DNA of 45,379 nt from Muribaculaceae bacterium (lineage in GTDB: Bacteria; Bacteroidota; Bacteroidia; Bacteroidales; Muribaculaceae), in the NCBI GenBank assembly GCA_029062985.1, contig JAIDPA010000150.1, positions 1 to 45,379 of the forward strand. The letters run 5' to 3'. Under the pieces are notes generated by a model. That model ran no database searches. It was not told the origin of the DNA and worked only from the letters and a program-made list of their open reading frames with translations. The position numbers and the translations under genes were made by a program. Of the stretch, positions 34,271-44,871 are shown piece by piece. Every line of letters starts with the position of its first letter. Positions within the stretch are counted from its first letter, which is position 1.

Positions 34271-35800
34271 ATGAGAGCTTTAATAAGCGTAAGCGACAAG
34301 ACAGGCATTGTGGAGTTTGCCACTGCCCTTAAGAATCTCGGATGGTCGCTCATTGCGACCGGAGGCACTCTGAAAGTGCTTCGCGAAAGCGGTCTGGAAG
34401 TGGCAGACATTCAGGACATCACAGGATTTCCTGAAATTTGTGAAGGTCGTGTCAAAACCCTCCATCCGAAAGTACACGGAGGTTTGCTCGCCCGCCGCGA
34501 CAAAGAGGATCATATCCGCCAGATCACTGAAAACGGCATTGAGACTATCGAAATGGTGTGCGTCAATCTTTATCCTTTTGAAGCAACCATCGCGAAAGAA
34601 GGTGTGACTATGGAAGATGCTGTGGAGAATATCGACATAGGCGGTCCGTCCATGCTCCGCAGCGCTGCAAAGAATTTCAGAGATGTGACTGTCGTGTGTG
34701 ATCCTGCTGATTATTCCATGATAATTGAGGAGATAGCTGCCAACGGCAATACTCTTCCTGAAACACGCCTGAAGCTCTCAGCAAAAGCTTATACCCACAC
34801 TGCGCTCTACGACAGCCATATCGCAACCTACATGCGTAAGGCTGCCGGTCTTGACGAAAAGCTTTTCCTGGCTTTCGATTCTATCCAGACCCTCCGCTAC
34901 GGCGAAAATCCTCACCAGGCTGCCACTTTCTATCGTGCGCCTGAAGAGGTCTCTTATTCTGTGGCTCATGCACGTCAGTTAGGCGGCAAGGAATTAAGCT
35001 ATAACAACATCCAGGACGCTAACGCTGCCCTTAATATTGTCCGTGAATTTTCAGAGCCATTCTGTTGCGCCCTGAAGCACATGAATCCGTGTGGCGCCGG
35101 CGTCGGGAAAGATCTTCTCGAGGCATGGACCCGTGCATACGAGGCTGACAAAGTGAGCATCTACGGCGGTATAGTCGCTATGAACCGTCCTCTGACAGCC
35201 GAGGTCGCACGTCTGATGAAGCCTATTTTCCTCGAAATTGTAATGGCGCCTTCTTTTGAGCCGGAAGCTCTTGAAGTGCTTGCCTCTAAAAAGAATCTGC
35301 GTCTGCTTGAAGTGAAGATGGATAATATCCGCCAACCTCAGAAACAGTATGTAGGTGTCAATGGCGGACTTCTCGTGCAGGATTCAGATGTGGATTGCAA
35401 GGATATTACAGCCGATATGTGTGTGACTGAACGTAAACCGACCGAGAAAGAACTCAAAGAGATGGATTTCGGCTGGAAAATCGTGAAGCATGTGAAAAGT
35501 AATGCCATCGTTGTGGTAAAAGACGGTGCGACTGCCGGTGTCGGCGCAGGACAGATGAACCGTGTCGGCTCTGCCGAGATTGCACTTGAAGAAGCAAAGG
35601 CTGCCGGAATCACTGAAGGGCTCGTGCTTGCTTCAGACGGTTTCTTGCCTTTCGGCGACACAGTGGAACTCGCTTCCAAATACGGAGTGACTGCCATCGT
35701 ACAGCCCGGAGGAAGCATTCGTGACGAAGATTCCATCAAGGTAGCAAATGAAAAGGGCATCACAATGCTCTTCACGGGAATGCGTCATTTCAAACATTAA
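34271..35800 (+). CDS. purH: Bifunctional AICAR formyltransferase / IMP cyclohydrolase
   Basis: The 509-residue protein carries out the last two steps to IMP. The N-terminal cyclohydrolase domain shows LISVSDKTGIVEFA, ATGGTLKVLRESG and GRVKTLHPKVHGGLLARR; the transformylase domain has RYGENPHQAA and the catalytic KHMNPCGAGV, ending MLFTGMRHFKH. All expected motifs are intact. It lies 68 nt after purN and 20 nt before purD. Confidence 0.96.
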   Translation: MRALISVSDKTGIVEFATALKNLGWSLIATGGTLKVLRESGLEVADIQDITGFPEICEGRVKTLHPKVHGGLLARRDKEDHIRQITENGIETIEMVCVNLYPFEATIAKEGVTMEDAVENIDIGGPSMLRSAAKNFRDVTVVCDPADYSMIIEEIAANGNTLPETRLKLSAKAYTHTALYDSHIATYMRKAAGLDEKLFLAFDSIQTLRYGENPHQAATFYRAPEEVSYSVAHARQLGGKELSYNNIQDANAALNIVREFSEPFCCALKHMNPCGAGVGKDLLEAWTRAYEADKVSIYGGIVAMNRPLTAEVARLMKPIFLEIVMAPSFEPEALEVLASKKNLRLLEVKMDNIRQPQKQYVGVNGGLLVQDSDVDCKDITADMCVTERKPTEKELKEMDFGWKIVKHVKSNAIVVVKDGATAGVGAGQMNRVGSAEIALEEAKAAGITEGLVLASDGFLPFGDTVELASKYGVTAIVQPGGSIRDEDSIKVANEKGITMLFTGMRHFKH

Positions 35801-35820
35801 TTTCCAGACTTAAAAATTTT

Positions 35821-37074
35821 ATGGAGAGGAATAAAAAGGTTCTTGTAGTCGGAAGCGGAGGTCGTTGCCATGCCATAGTGAAGGCTCTCAGGCGTTCCCC
35901 ACAGGTAGAAAAAATCTTTTGCGCTCCCGGCAATGCCGGGATTGCAGAAGATGCTGAATGTGTGGCAATAGGTGTGGAGGATGTAGACGCACTTGTAGAG
36001 TTCGCTAAAAATAATGACATAGATCTTACTGTTGTCGGTCCGGAAGCTGCCCTCGCAAAAGGTCTCGTCGATGCTATGGAAGCTAACGGACTGAAAGCAT
36101 TCGGTCCGACAAAAGCTGCCGCACGCATCGAAAGCAGCAAGGAATTTGCCAAGCAGATTATGTCAAAATATAATGTCCCGACTGCTGCTTACGAAGCTTT
36201 CGATGATTTTGACAAAGCGTGGGAATATGTGAAGTCACGCCCTCTGCCGGCTGTCATAAAATATGACGGATTGGCTGCCGGGAAAGGTGTAGTGGTAGCT
36301 CTCTCTTATGAGGAAGCTGAGAATGCACTGCGCGACATGCTCCTTGATGAAAGTTTCGGTAAAGGAAGAGTGGTCGTTGAGGATTTTCTCGATGGTCCTG
36401 AATTCTCCTTCATGTGTGTGGTGTCTGGAAATAAAGTTTATCCCCTCGCGGTTGCGCAAGACCATAAACGAGCATTCGACGGCGATAAGGGTCCTAATAC
36501 CGGGGGTATGGGTGCTTACTCTCCTGTTCCATTCGTTACGGAAGAGATCAGACAGCAGGCTCTCACAGAAATCATTCAGCGCACTGCAGATGCTCTTGTC
36601 AAAGAAGGCGTTCCGTTCAAGGGAGTGCTTTACGGCGGCTTGATTCTCACTAAAGACGGTCCGAAGGTCATTGAATTTAATGCCCGTTTCGGCGATCCTG
36701 AGACAGAAGTGGTGCTGCCCCGTCTCGAAAGCGACATCTATGAGCTATTTGAGGCTGCCGTGGAAGGTCGCGATTGCGCGACTAAATGGAGTGATGACGC
36801 TTATCTTGGTGTCGTGCTTGCTTCTGAAGGATACCCCGGAAAGTATGTCAAGGGTGCCGAGATTAAAAATCTTGACAAAGTGAATGGAGAAGTATATCAC
36901 ATGGGCACAAAAAGAGACGGCGACAAACTGCTGACAGCAGGCGGACGAGTGCTCATGGTGGTCGGTAAAGGAAAAACCGTTGCGGAAGCTAATGAAGCTG
37001 CCAAGGCTGAAATCGAGAAAATCGACTGTTCTTCCCTTTTCCATCGCACAGACATCGGCAAGGCGTCTCTCTGA
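35821..37074 (+). CDS. purD: Phosphoribosylamine-glycine ligase
   Basis: The 417-residue ATP-grasp enzyme forms GAR from phosphoribosylamine and glycine. Motifs: APGNAGIAEDAECVAIGVED, VVGPEAALAKGLVDA, KYDGLAAGKGVVVA, PNTGGMGAYSP and EFNARFGDPETEVVLPRL. One oddity: the otherwise nearly invariant N-terminal GGREHA reads GGRCHA here (Cys16, codon TGC at 35866-35868). The rest of the protein is normal and placed in an intact pathway, so activity is likely. It lies 35 nt before folD. Confidence 0.94.
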   Translation: MERNKKVLVVGSGGRCHAIVKALRRSPQVEKIFCAPGNAGIAEDAECVAIGVEDVDALVEFAKNNDIDLTVVGPEAALAKGLVDAMEANGLKAFGPTKAAARIESSKEFAKQIMSKYNVPTAAYEAFDDFDKAWEYVKSRPLPAVIKYDGLAAGKGVVVALSYEEAENALRDMLLDESFGKGRVVVEDFLDGPEFSFMCVVSGNKVYPLAVAQDHKRAFDGDKGPNTGGMGAYSPVPFVTEEIRQQALTEIIQRTADALVKEGVPFKGVLYGGLILTKDGPKVIEFNARFGDPETEVVLPRLESDIYELFEAAVEGRDCATKWSDDAYLGVVLASEGYPGKYVKGAEIKNLDKVNGEVYHMGTKRDGDKLLTAGGRVLMVVGKGKTVAEANEAAKAEIEKIDCSSLFHRTDIGKASL

Positions 37075-37109
37075 TTCATTCCCACAACTCGAAATCATGC
37101 TTTATTATT

Positions 37110-37961
37110 ATGACAATAAGCGGAACTCAATTAGCTAAAGAACTAAAGCAAGACGTCGCACGCCGTGTTGCGGAAGTTAAAGAAAAATATGGGCGTGCTC
37201 CTCATCTGGTGGTTATTCTTGTGGGAGAAGACCCTGCAAGCCAGTCCTACGTGAAAGGTAAAGGACGTGATGCTGAAGAAGTAGGGTTCAAAAGCACAAC
37301 AATACTCCGTCCTGCAGACATTACGGAGGAAGAACTCCTGGATATGATTGCTCAGCTCAACGCTGATGATTCAGTGGACGGTGTTCTCGTGCAGCTCCCT
37401 CTCCCGAAACATATAAATGAAGACAAGGTGATTGAGGCTATTGCCAAAGAAAAAGACGTTGACGGGTTCCATCCTGCTAATGTCGCGGCTCTCTGGCAGA
37501 AACTTCCCTGCACTCTCCCTTGCACTCCGAAAGGAATTATCAAACTCCTTGATAAAGCCGGAGTTGAGATTGAAGGTAAAAAAGCTGTGGTCATCGGCAG
37601 AAGTAATATTGTAGGGCTTCCTGCTTCTAAATTGCTTCTTGACCGTAATGCCACAGTCACTATCGCTCATAGCCGCACAAAAGATCTGGCAAAGGTCGCT
37701 GCGGAAGCTGATATCCTCGTCGTAGCAATAGGACGTCCTAAATTTGTCACTGCTGATATGGTCGGCGACGGAGCTGCCGTGATCGACGTCGGTGTGAACC
37801 GTGACCCTGAAACCGGTAAACTCTGCGGCGACGTGGATTTTGAGGCAGTAAAGGATAAGGCAAGTGTGATAACTCCTGTGCCTGGAGGTGTGGGTCCGAT
37901 GACCAGAGCTTGTCTCATGGAAAATACTCTTGAATGTTTCATCCGCAAAATGGAGAAATAA
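37110..37961 (+). CDS. folD: Methylenetetrahydrofolate dehydrogenase / cyclohydrolase
   Basis: The 283-residue bifunctional protein turns 5,10-methylene-THF into 10-formyl-THF, the cofactor of PurN and PurH. Visible are VILVGEDPASQSYVKGK (about residues 32-48), DGVLVQLPLPKHI, KDVDGFHPANV, the NADP-binding VVIGRSNIVGLP and PVPGGVGPMTRACLMENT. Its position inside the purine run ties one-carbon supply to purine synthesis. 24 nt separate it from purB. Confidence 0.95.
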   Translation: MTISGTQLAKELKQDVARRVAEVKEKYGRAPHLVVILVGEDPASQSYVKGKGRDAEEVGFKSTTILRPADITEEELLDMIAQLNADDSVDGVLVQLPLPKHINEDKVIEAIAKEKDVDGFHPANVAALWQKLPCTLPCTPKGIIKLLDKAGVEIEGKKAVVIGRSNIVGLPASKLLLDRNATVTIAHSRTKDLAKVAAEADILVVAIGRPKFVTADMVGDGAAVIDVGVNRDPETGKLCGDVDFEAVKDKASVITPVPGGVGPMTRACLMENTLECFIRKMEK

Positions 37962-37985
37962 AACTACCCCTAATATTAAAAAAAA

Positions 37986-39284
37986 ATGATTGAAAGATAC
38001 GGAAGAGATATAATGCGTGAGGTGTGGACCGAAGAGAATAAATTCCGTGCATACCTCAAAGTGGAGCTTCTCGCTGCAGAAGCCTGGAGAGAATTAGGAG
38101 TAGTGCCTCCTGAAGACGTTGAAAAACTGAATGCCAACGCTACTTTCAATATCGACAGAATTAAGGAGATTGAGCTTCAGACACGTCATGACATCGTCGC
38201 TTTCACACGCACAGTCAGTGAAAGTCTCGGAGAGGAACGTAAATGGGTTCACTACGGGCTGACCTCTACCGATGTGGTTGACACTGCTAATGGCTATCTG
38301 TTCAAACAGGCTGATGCCATTTTGCTTCAGGATATCGAAGAATTTATTGAGATGCTTAAGAAGCAGGCAATAAGATTCAAGAAGCTCCCCTGCATCGGAC
38401 GCACCCATGGCATTCATGCCGATATAACTTCCTTCGGACTGAAGTGGGTTTTATGGCTTGCTGAAATGCGTCGCAATCTCGAACGCTTCAAAGAGGCTGC
38501 CAAAGGTGTTGAAGTAGGTAAGATAAGCGGTGCGGTTGGTAATTTTGCTAATATTCCTCCTTTCGTGCAGGATTATGTTTGTGAGAAATTAGGCATCGAA
38601 AGTTCTAAAGTAAGCACTCAGGTCATTCAGCGTGACCGCCACGCCTACTACATGGCTACTATTGCCCTGATCGGCGCAAGCCTTGAACAGATGGCTCTTG
38701 AAGTCAGAAATCTCCAGCGTACTGAAGTACATGAAGTGGAAGAAGCTTTCGGAAAAGGTCAGAAGGGCTCTTCAGCTATGCCGCATAAACGTAACCCTGT
38801 CAGCAGCGAAAATATATGCGGATGTGCCCGTGTGCTGCGCGGATACATGGCTACGGCTTATGAAAACGTAGCCCTCTGGCACGAACGAGACATCTCCCAC
38901 TCTGCGACAGAGCGTATCATCATGCCGGATGCTACCATCCTGCTTGACTATATGCTTAACCGCATGAAGGGAATACTTGAGAATATCGTAGTGTTTGAAG
39001 ACCAGATGATGGCAAACATTTATCGCACAAATGGTGTCATTTTTGCTCAGCGTGTCATGAATGCCCTTATTGATAAGGGATTCGCCCGCGAAAAAGCCTA
39101 CGACACTGTTCAGCCTATTGCAATGAAGGCTATGAGCATGGGAGCAAGCTATCAGGATCTCCTGAAACAGGATGCTACAGTCATGGGCGCATTGTCGGAA
39201 GAGGAGCTTGACAATTGCTTCACTCTCGATTATTATTTTAAAAATATCGACCACATATACAAACGCAATAACTTAGAAGAATAA
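37986..39284 (+). CDS. purB: Adenylosuccinate lyase
   Basis: The 432-residue protein releases fumarate from SAICAR and from adenylosuccinate, so it serves both the IMP and AMP branches. Fumarase/aspartase superfamily marks include RHDIVAFTRTV, HYGLTSTDVVDTANG, RTHGIHADI and the signature SSAMPHKRNPVSSE. The stop shares a base with the purA ATG (TAATG), indicating coupling to the next AMP-branch enzyme. Confidence 0.96.
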   Translation: MIERYGRDIMREVWTEENKFRAYLKVELLAAEAWRELGVVPPEDVEKLNANATFNIDRIKEIELQTRHDIVAFTRTVSESLGEERKWVHYGLTSTDVVDTANGYLFKQADAILLQDIEEFIEMLKKQAIRFKKLPCIGRTHGIHADITSFGLKWVLWLAEMRRNLERFKEAAKGVEVGKISGAVGNFANIPPFVQDYVCEKLGIESSKVSTQVIQRDRHAYYMATIALIGASLEQMALEVRNLQRTEVHEVEEAFGKGQKGSSAMPHKRNPVSSENICGCARVLRGYMATAYENVALWHERDISHSATERIIMPDATILLDYMLNRMKGILENIVVFEDQMMANIYRTNGVIFAQRVMNALIDKGFAREKAYDTVQPIAMKAMSMGASYQDLLKQDATVMGALSEEELDNCFTLDYYFKNIDHIYKRNNLEE

Positions 39285-40579
39285 TGTCGGAAAGATTAGT
39301 TGTAATCGGCTCTCAATGGGGCGATGAAGGTAAAGGTAAAATTACCGACTATTTTGCATGCCGTGCCGATATGGTGGTGCGTTATCAGGGGGGAAACAAT
39401 GCCGGACACAGTGTAATGTTCAACGGGCATAAATACTCTCTCCAGAGCATTCCTTCAGGCATCTTTAATCCTGCCACTGTCAACGTCATGGCTAACGGCA
39501 TGGTGGTCAATCCTGAAAGTGTGCTCGTAGAATTGGAAAAGCTGCATAATCAGGGCATAACTGATTATCAGCTCTACATTTCTGACCGCGCTGCTATGGT
39601 GATGCCCTGGCATGCTGATCTTGACGGTGCTTACGAGTCGCTTAAAGGGGGCAAACTTATCGGCACGACTAAGAAAGGTATCGGGCCGGCTTACTGCGAT
39701 AAGTATAGCCGTATCGGACTCCGCATGGGCGACCTTCTCGAGCCTGAATATTTTGCGGAACGTCTGCGCGACGCTATGCTTCAGAAAAATCTCGAACTCA
39801 AGGCGCTTGGTTTGCCGGAATATGATTTCCGTAAAGTCTACGACAGATATATGGAAATTGCCGCTATCCTCGGTCCGCGTATCGTCGACACTTCTGCTCT
39901 TATCAATAAGGCTCTCCGTGAGGAAGGAAAGAAAATCCTTTTTGAAGGCGCTCAAGGAATGATGCTCTGCATTGATCACGGCACATATCCTTTCGTGACA
40001 TCTTCAACTCCTTCTTCCGCAAGCGTACCCGTCGGAGCCGGCATTTCTCCTAAATGGATTGAGAATGTCGTGGGCGTCGCAAAAGCATATTGTACACGCG
40101 TAGGTGAAGGTCCATTCCCGACCGAACTTCATGACAACATTGCTCATGAAATACGTGAAAGAGGTCATGAATACGGCACAGTGACAGGTCGTCCGCGCCG
40201 CGTCGGTTGGTTTGATGCCGTTGTTGCCCGCTATACAAGCCGTCTCGCCGGTATCGACTTCTGGGCGCTGATGCTCTTTGACGTGCTCTCCGGTCTTGAT
40301 AAAATTAAGATTTGCACTCATTATGAGCTTGATGGGGAAATAATCGACACTCCTCCCTCAACTATTGCCAAGCTTGCACGCTGCAAACCTGTGTATATCG
40401 AAATGGAGGGTTGGAAAGAAGATATATCGAATATCAAGAGCTTTGACGAACTCCCGGAATCTGCCAAAGCTTATGTTCGCAAAGTAGAAGAACTTACGGA
40501 AGTGCCCGTCGGTGTGGTCTCAGTAGGTCCCGACCGTTCTCAGACAATCCTTATTTCAGAAAAACTGAAGGAGTTCTAA
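39284..40579 (+). CDS. purA: Adenylosuccinate synthetase
   Basis: The 431-residue GTP-dependent enzyme joins IMP and aspartate, the first step toward AMP. Motifs: VVIGSQWGDEGKGKITDYF (residues 6-24), RYQGGNNAGHS, GTTKKGIGPAYCDK and ILFEGAQGMMLCIDHGTYPFVTS. It starts on the last base of the purB stop and is followed by an 84-nt gap with a perfect hairpin before guaB. Confidence 0.96.
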   Translation: MSERLVVIGSQWGDEGKGKITDYFACRADMVVRYQGGNNAGHSVMFNGHKYSLQSIPSGIFNPATVNVMANGMVVNPESVLVELEKLHNQGITDYQLYISDRAAMVMPWHADLDGAYESLKGGKLIGTTKKGIGPAYCDKYSRIGLRMGDLLEPEYFAERLRDAMLQKNLELKALGLPEYDFRKVYDRYMEIAAILGPRIVDTSALINKALREEGKKILFEGAQGMMLCIDHGTYPFVTSSTPSSASVPVGAGISPKWIENVVGVAKAYCTRVGEGPFPTELHDNIAHEIRERGHEYGTVTGRPRRVGWFDAVVARYTSRLAGIDFWALMLFDVLSGLDKIKICTHYELDGEIIDTPPSTIAKLARCKPVYIEMEGWKEDISNIKSFDELPESAKAYVRKVEELTEVPVGVVSVGPDRSQTILISEKLKEF

Positions 40580-40603
40580 TTTCAATTGTCGGCTCTTTTA
40601 ATG

Positions 40604-40622
40604 AAGTCGTTTTTAACGACTT
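40604..40622 (+). promoter_or_regulatory. Hairpin between purA and guaB
   Basis: AAGTCGTT and AACGACTT form a perfect 8-bp stem with a TTT loop, with no T run after it. It is more likely a processing or stability element than a terminator, and marks the border between the AMP and GMP branch genes. Confidence 0.45.
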
Positions 40623-40663
40623 AGTTGGCAAAGATATTTAAAAACCAAAATACCATATTCAGA

Positions 40664-42136
40664 ATGTCATTTTTAACGGAAAAAGTCAACGAAGAAGGAA
40701 TGACCTTTGATGATGTCCTTCTCGTCCCTGCATATTCAGAGGTGACTCCAAACATGGTGAATGTCCAGACACGCTTCTCTCGTAATATCACCCTCAACAT
40801 ACCTATCGTTTCTGCAGCTATGGATACAGTCACTGAAGCTGCAATGGCTATCGCTATTGCCCGCCAGGGTGGCATCGGTGTTATCCATAAAAATATGCCT
40901 ATAGAGGTGCAGGCTGCAATGGTCAGGAAAGTGAAACGTGCTGAAAGCGGTATGATTTTCGACCCCGTGACAATCACTCCTTCCCAGACTGTCGGCGATG
41001 CGCTCCGCATGATGCAGGAAAACCATATCGGCGGTATTCCGGTGGTGGATGAAGAAGGTAAACTTGTCGGTATCGTAACTAACCGCGATCTTCGTTTCCA
41101 GACAGATATGAATCTGCCTATTGACGAGGTGATGACCAAGGAAAATATCATCACTACAAAAAATCCTTCTCTGGTTGAGGCTTCAGAGATTTTGCTGAGA
41201 CATAAAATCGAAAAGCTCCCGGTAGTAGACGATAACAATAAGCTCATCGGGCTTATAACATACAGAGATATCACTAAAATCCAGGATTATCCCAACGCAT
41301 GTAAGGACGATAAAGGTCGTCTCCGTGTTGCAGGCGGTGTCGGCGTGACAAGTGATACTCTTAAGCGTGTTGAGGCTTTGGTCAATGCCGGGGTGGATGC
41401 AGTGGTCATTGACACTGCTCATGGTCATTCCGCAAATGTCGTAAATACCCTCAAGGCTGTTAAGCAACATTTCCCCCAGATTGATGTGCTCGTTGGAAAT
41501 ATTGCTACTGCTGAGGCTGCTGAATATCTTATTGCCAATGGCGCAGACGGTATAAAAGTGGGCATCGGTCCGGGTTCAATCTGTACCACACGCATTGTTG
41601 CCGGTGTCGGTGTTCCTCAGTTAAGTGCTATATTCAACTGTTCGCAGGTGGCTGCAAGACATGGTATCCCTGTTATAGGCGACGGTGGTCTCCGTTATTC
41701 AGGCGATGTGGTGAAAGCTATTGCTGCCGGCGCTGATTGCGTGATGATGGGTTCAATGCTTGCCGGTACGGAGGAAAGCCCGGGCGAGACTATTATTTAC
41801 AACGGCAGAAAATTTAAGGCTTACCGCGGAATGGGTTCAATCGAGGCTATGGAAGCCGGCTCCAAAGACCGTTATTTCCAGAGCGGCACTTCAGACAGCA
41901 GCAAGTTTGTTCCGGAAGGTATCGTTGCCCGCGTTCCATATAAAGGGACTTTAGCTGAAACTATCTATCAGCTTCTCGGAGGTCTTCGTTCAGGTATGGG
42001 CTATTGCGGAGCGAAGGACATTGATGCTCTCCACAATGCTCGTTTCGTAAGAATCACTTCCGCAGGTGTGATCGAAAACCATCCTCACGATGTAACAATC
42101 ACTAAAGAGGCTCCTAATTATTCACGCGCTGAATAA
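40664..42136 (+). CDS. guaB: IMP dehydrogenase
   Basis: The 490-residue protein oxidises IMP to XMP with NAD, the committed step to GMP. It has the N-terminal barrel segment [15 protein letters not shown], two CBS domains (about residues 95-210, e.g. [20 protein letters not shown]), the catalytic Cys loop [17 protein letters not shown] and the flap GMGSIEAM. The track starts at a TTG (40625); the ATG at 40664 ([15 protein letters not shown]) matches the family and is used here. 28 nt before guaA. Confidence 0.95.
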   Translation: MSFLTEKVNEEGMTFDDVLLVPAYSEVTPNMVNVQTRFSRNITLNIPIVSAAMDTVTEAAMAIAIARQGGIGVIHKNMPIEVQAAMVRKVKRAESGMIFDPVTITPSQTVGDALRMMQENHIGGIPVVDEEGKLVGIVTNRDLRFQTDMNLPIDEVMTKENIITTKNPSLVEASEILLRHKIEKLPVVDDNNKLIGLITYRDITKIQDYPNACKDDKGRLRVAGGVGVTSDTLKRVEALVNAGVDAVVIDTAHGHSANVVNTLKAVKQHFPQIDVLVGNIATAEAAEYLIANGADGIKVGIGPGSICTTRIVAGVGVPQLSAIFNCSQVAARHGIPVIGDGGLRYSGDVVKAIAAGADCVMMGSMLAGTEESPGETIIYNGRKFKAYRGMGSIEAMEAGSKDRYFQSGTSDSSKFVPEGIVARVPYKGTLAETIYQLLGGLRSGMGYCGAKDIDALHNARFVRITSAGVIENHPHDVTITKEAPNYSRAE

Positions 42137-42164
42137 TTTCCGGGATCTCCTAAAGAAAGAAAAA

Positions 42165-43691
42165 ATGGAAAAAATACTGATTCTGGATTTTGGCTCTCAA
42201 TATACCCAGCTGATAGCACGCCGTGTGCGCGAACTGAACGTGTATTGCGAGATTCATCCATTCAATAAAATTCCGGAGCTTGACAGCGACATCAAGGGTG
42301 TAATCCTTTCAGGTTCTCCCTCTTCGGTGCGTGATGCGGATGCTCCAAAACCTGATCTCTCTGCCATAAAGGGACATTTCCCCTTATTAGGTGTATGTTA
42401 TGGCGCCCAGCTTCTTGCAAATGAATTCGGCGGAGAGGTTGAAGGTGCGCCTTCAAGAGAATATGGACGTGCCATGCTGACTGTGGTGGCTCCTGAAGAT
42501 CCTCTCATGCTTAATGTTCCCTCCCCTACTCAGGTCTGGATGAGTCATGGCGACACGATTACCCGTCTTCCTGAGAGTTACCGCATAATCGGTTCAACCG
42601 AAAATGTAAAAGCGGCGGCTTATCATATAGAGGGTGAGAAAACATGGGGTATTCAGTTCCACCCGGAGGTGTACCATTCAACTGACGGAACCCTCATTCT
42701 TTCAAATTTCGTTCTCGGAATTTGTGGCTGCTCCGGCACATGGAGTCCCGCCTCATTCATTGAGACCACTGTGGAAGACCTTCGCAGCAAGATCGGAGAT
42801 GAAAGAGTGATTCTTGGCTTGTCAGGCGGTGTGGATTCATCTGTGGCAGCGATGTTGCTACATAAGGCAATCGGCGACAGACTGACCTGTATTTTCGTAA
42901 ACAATGGCTTGTTGCGTAAGAATGAGTTCAGCGATGTGCTTGATTCTTATAAGCACATGGGGCTTAACGTAATCGGAGTGGACGCTTCTGAACGCTTCTA
43001 TAATGACCTTAAGGGTGTCACTGATCCTGAACAGAAGCGCAAAATAATTGGACGTGATTTTGTGGAGGTATTCAATGCGGAAGCCAAAAAGATTAAGGAT
43101 GCTAACTGGCTTGCTCAGGGCACAATCTATCCTGACGTTATTGAAAGCTGTTCCGTAAAAGGACCGTCTGCCACTATCAAGAGCCATCATAACGTGGGTG
43201 GTCTTCCCAAAGAGATGAATCTGAAGATTGTGGAGCCTCTGCGTCTTCTCTTCAAAGATGAAGTTCGCCGTGTCGGCAAAGCGATGGAAATGGATCAGCG
43301 TCTTCTGGGGCGTCATCCTTTCCCCGGTCCAGGGCTGGGAATCCGCATCTTAGGCGAAGTTACGCCTGAGAAAGTACGAATCCTTCAGGAAGCGGATGCC
43401 ATTTTCATCAATGGTCTGAGGGAAGCCGGTCTCTATGATCAGGTCTGGCAGGCGGGAGTGATGCTTCTCCCTGTGCAAAGTGTAGGGGTCATGGGAGATG
43501 AGCGTACATACGAGAATTGCGTTGCCCTGCGTGCCGTTATCTCCACTGACGGAATGACAGCCGATTGGGTTCATCTTCCCTATGAATTCCTTGCCAAGGT
43601 CAGCAACGAAATCATCAATAAAGTGCGCGGTGTAAACCGAGTTGTCTACGACATCTCCTCAAAACCACCAGCCACCATCGAGTGGGAGTGA
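42165..43691 (+). CDS. guaA: GMP synthase (glutamine-hydrolysing)
   Basis: The 508-residue protein aminates XMP to GMP. The N-terminal amidotransferase domain has [15 protein letters not shown] with the nucleophile Cys and [12 protein letters not shown]; the ATP-pyrophosphatase domain has the P-loop [15 protein letters not shown] near residue 225, and the C-terminal dimerisation domain ends KPPATIEWE as in most GuaA proteins. It is the last gene of the block and is followed by a strong terminator. Confidence 0.96.
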   Translation: MEKILILDFGSQYTQLIARRVRELNVYCEIHPFNKIPELDSDIKGVILSGSPSSVRDADAPKPDLSAIKGHFPLLGVCYGAQLLANEFGGEVEGAPSREYGRAMLTVVAPEDPLMLNVPSPTQVWMSHGDTITRLPESYRIIGSTENVKAAAYHIEGEKTWGIQFHPEVYHSTDGTLILSNFVLGICGCSGTWSPASFIETTVEDLRSKIGDERVILGLSGGVDSSVAAMLLHKAIGDRLTCIFVNNGLLRKNEFSDVLDSYKHMGLNVIGVDASERFYNDLKGVTDPEQKRKIIGRDFVEVFNAEAKKIKDANWLAQGTIYPDVIESCSVKGPSATIKSHHNVGGLPKEMNLKIVEPLRLLFKDEVRRVGKAMEMDQRLLGRHPFPGPGLGIRILGEVTPEKVRILQEADAIFINGLREAGLYDQVWQAGVMLLPVQSVGVMGDERTYENCVALRAVISTDGMTADWVHLPYEFLAKVSNEIINKVRGVNRVVYDISSKPPATIEWE

Positions 43692-43743
43692 TAAAGGCTC
43701 TTTCAGACCCCTCTGAACTATAGTCAATTACACCCCATTGAAG

Positions 43744-43820
43744 CAATCCACACGGATTGATACCAACCACTTACAAGCAATCCACGGTTAACTCGCTGAG
43801 TTTTCCGTGGATTGTCGCTT
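43744..43820 (+). terminator. Terminator region after guaA
   Basis: A long hairpin with arms CAATCCACGG/CCGTGGATTG and an inner AACTC/GAGTT stem (43778-43814) is followed by TCGCTTTT. A shorter hairpin CAATCC-ACAC-GGATTG lies just before it (43744-43759) and shares the CAATCCAC arm, so alternative pairings are possible. Together they close the purine block. Confidence 0.75.
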
Positions 43821-43917
43821 TTGCCCGATTTGAGAGAATCGCCCCCGCTATTCATCCCCGATGGGAGAAAATGACCCCGATTCTGGTAACTCTGAATTTT
43901 TATGTGGTAATTTGTGC

Positions 43918-44871
43918 ATGAAACTATTTGAAGCAAATATTCGACAAATCCAAAATTGGAAAAAAGATTCATGGGAATCAGTAGAATACTATAATAATTG
44001 GTTTATTTCCTTCGCCCCTTCTGCATTTTTAGAAGCTCGCAATGGTTCTTTAGAAAAAGTTTTGTTAACATTTTCTAAGACCAATGACCTAATGAATATT
44101 ACTGTAGATACGATTCTGCAAGCGCCTCAAATCATCGAAGTCTTAAGAATAATGACTGCACCTCCTTTAGCGCAAGACAGACTTGTCGGCTTATCATACG
44201 TCAAAAAATCACTTTTGAAAACTTTGGAAAACGGCAAACTACCTAGAACTGGAATTAATAAAGAGATTATTGATTCAGTATTTCGGATGGTAAAAATAAT
44301 AGAGAAAATGTTCGATAACGAATTATTTCCCTGGCTTCATTCAAAGAATAGTATAACACCTCAACAAAGAAAACGAAGTGCAGCCATAGTTGCTGATCGG
44401 CTAACTGGTGTACTCTCTGATCCTATAATAAGAAATGCTCAAGAGGCACGACAGCTAAAAGCGATATCTGATTATTTAATGTCCAAAGGCTACAATTTTG
44501 TCGAAAGGGTTGACTCCTTAACGACTATGCCTCCGAAGTCTTATTCATTTCACGTAAACGTTCCTACTGTGATTGGACAAGACAGAAAGGTAAATATACC
44601 TATAGATGTTATTATAAAAATTAATGAACATTGTAGGTACCCTTTATTATTTGAATGTAAGTCTGCTGGTGACTTCACGAATACAAACAAACGACGAAAA
44701 GAAGAAGCTACTAAATTCATTCAACTAAGGAACACTTATGGAAATGATATCAAATTTTGTCTATTCCTTTGTGGATACTTTGATACGGGTTATTTGGGAT
44801 ATGAAGCAGCTGAAGGAATCGACTGGATTTGGGAGCATAGGATTTCTGATTTTGAAAAGTTAGGTATATGA
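43918..44871 (+). CDS. XamI-like type II restriction endonuclease
   Basis: About 317 residues from MKLFEANIRQIQNWKKD. The segment RIMTAPPLAQDRLVGLS and the later IPIDVIIKIN ... LLFECKSAGDFTNTNKRRKEEATKF resemble the XamI family; Asp...Glu-Cys-Lys is a PD-(D/E)XK-type catalytic set. The start at 43918 is chosen because the 19 codons from 43861 look non-conserved; either is possible. The stop overlaps the methyltransferase ATG (ATGA). The gene is visibly more AT-rich than the purine block, fitting recent transfer. XamI itself cuts GTCGAC, but the site of this enzyme cannot be assumed. Confidence 0.7.
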   Translation: MKLFEANIRQIQNWKKDSWESVEYYNNWFISFAPSAFLEARNGSLEKVLLTFSKTNDLMNITVDTILQAPQIIEVLRIMTAPPLAQDRLVGLSYVKKSLLKTLENGKLPRTGINKEIIDSVFRMVKIIEKMFDNELFPWLHSKNSITPQQRKRSAAIVADRLTGVLSDPIIRNAQEARQLKAISDYLMSKGYNFVERVDSLTTMPPKSYSFHVNVPTVIGQDRKVNIPIDVIIKINEHCRYPLLFECKSAGDFTNTNKRRKEEATKFIQLRNTYGNDIKFCLFLCGYFDTGYLGYEAAEGIDWIWEHRISDFEKLGI

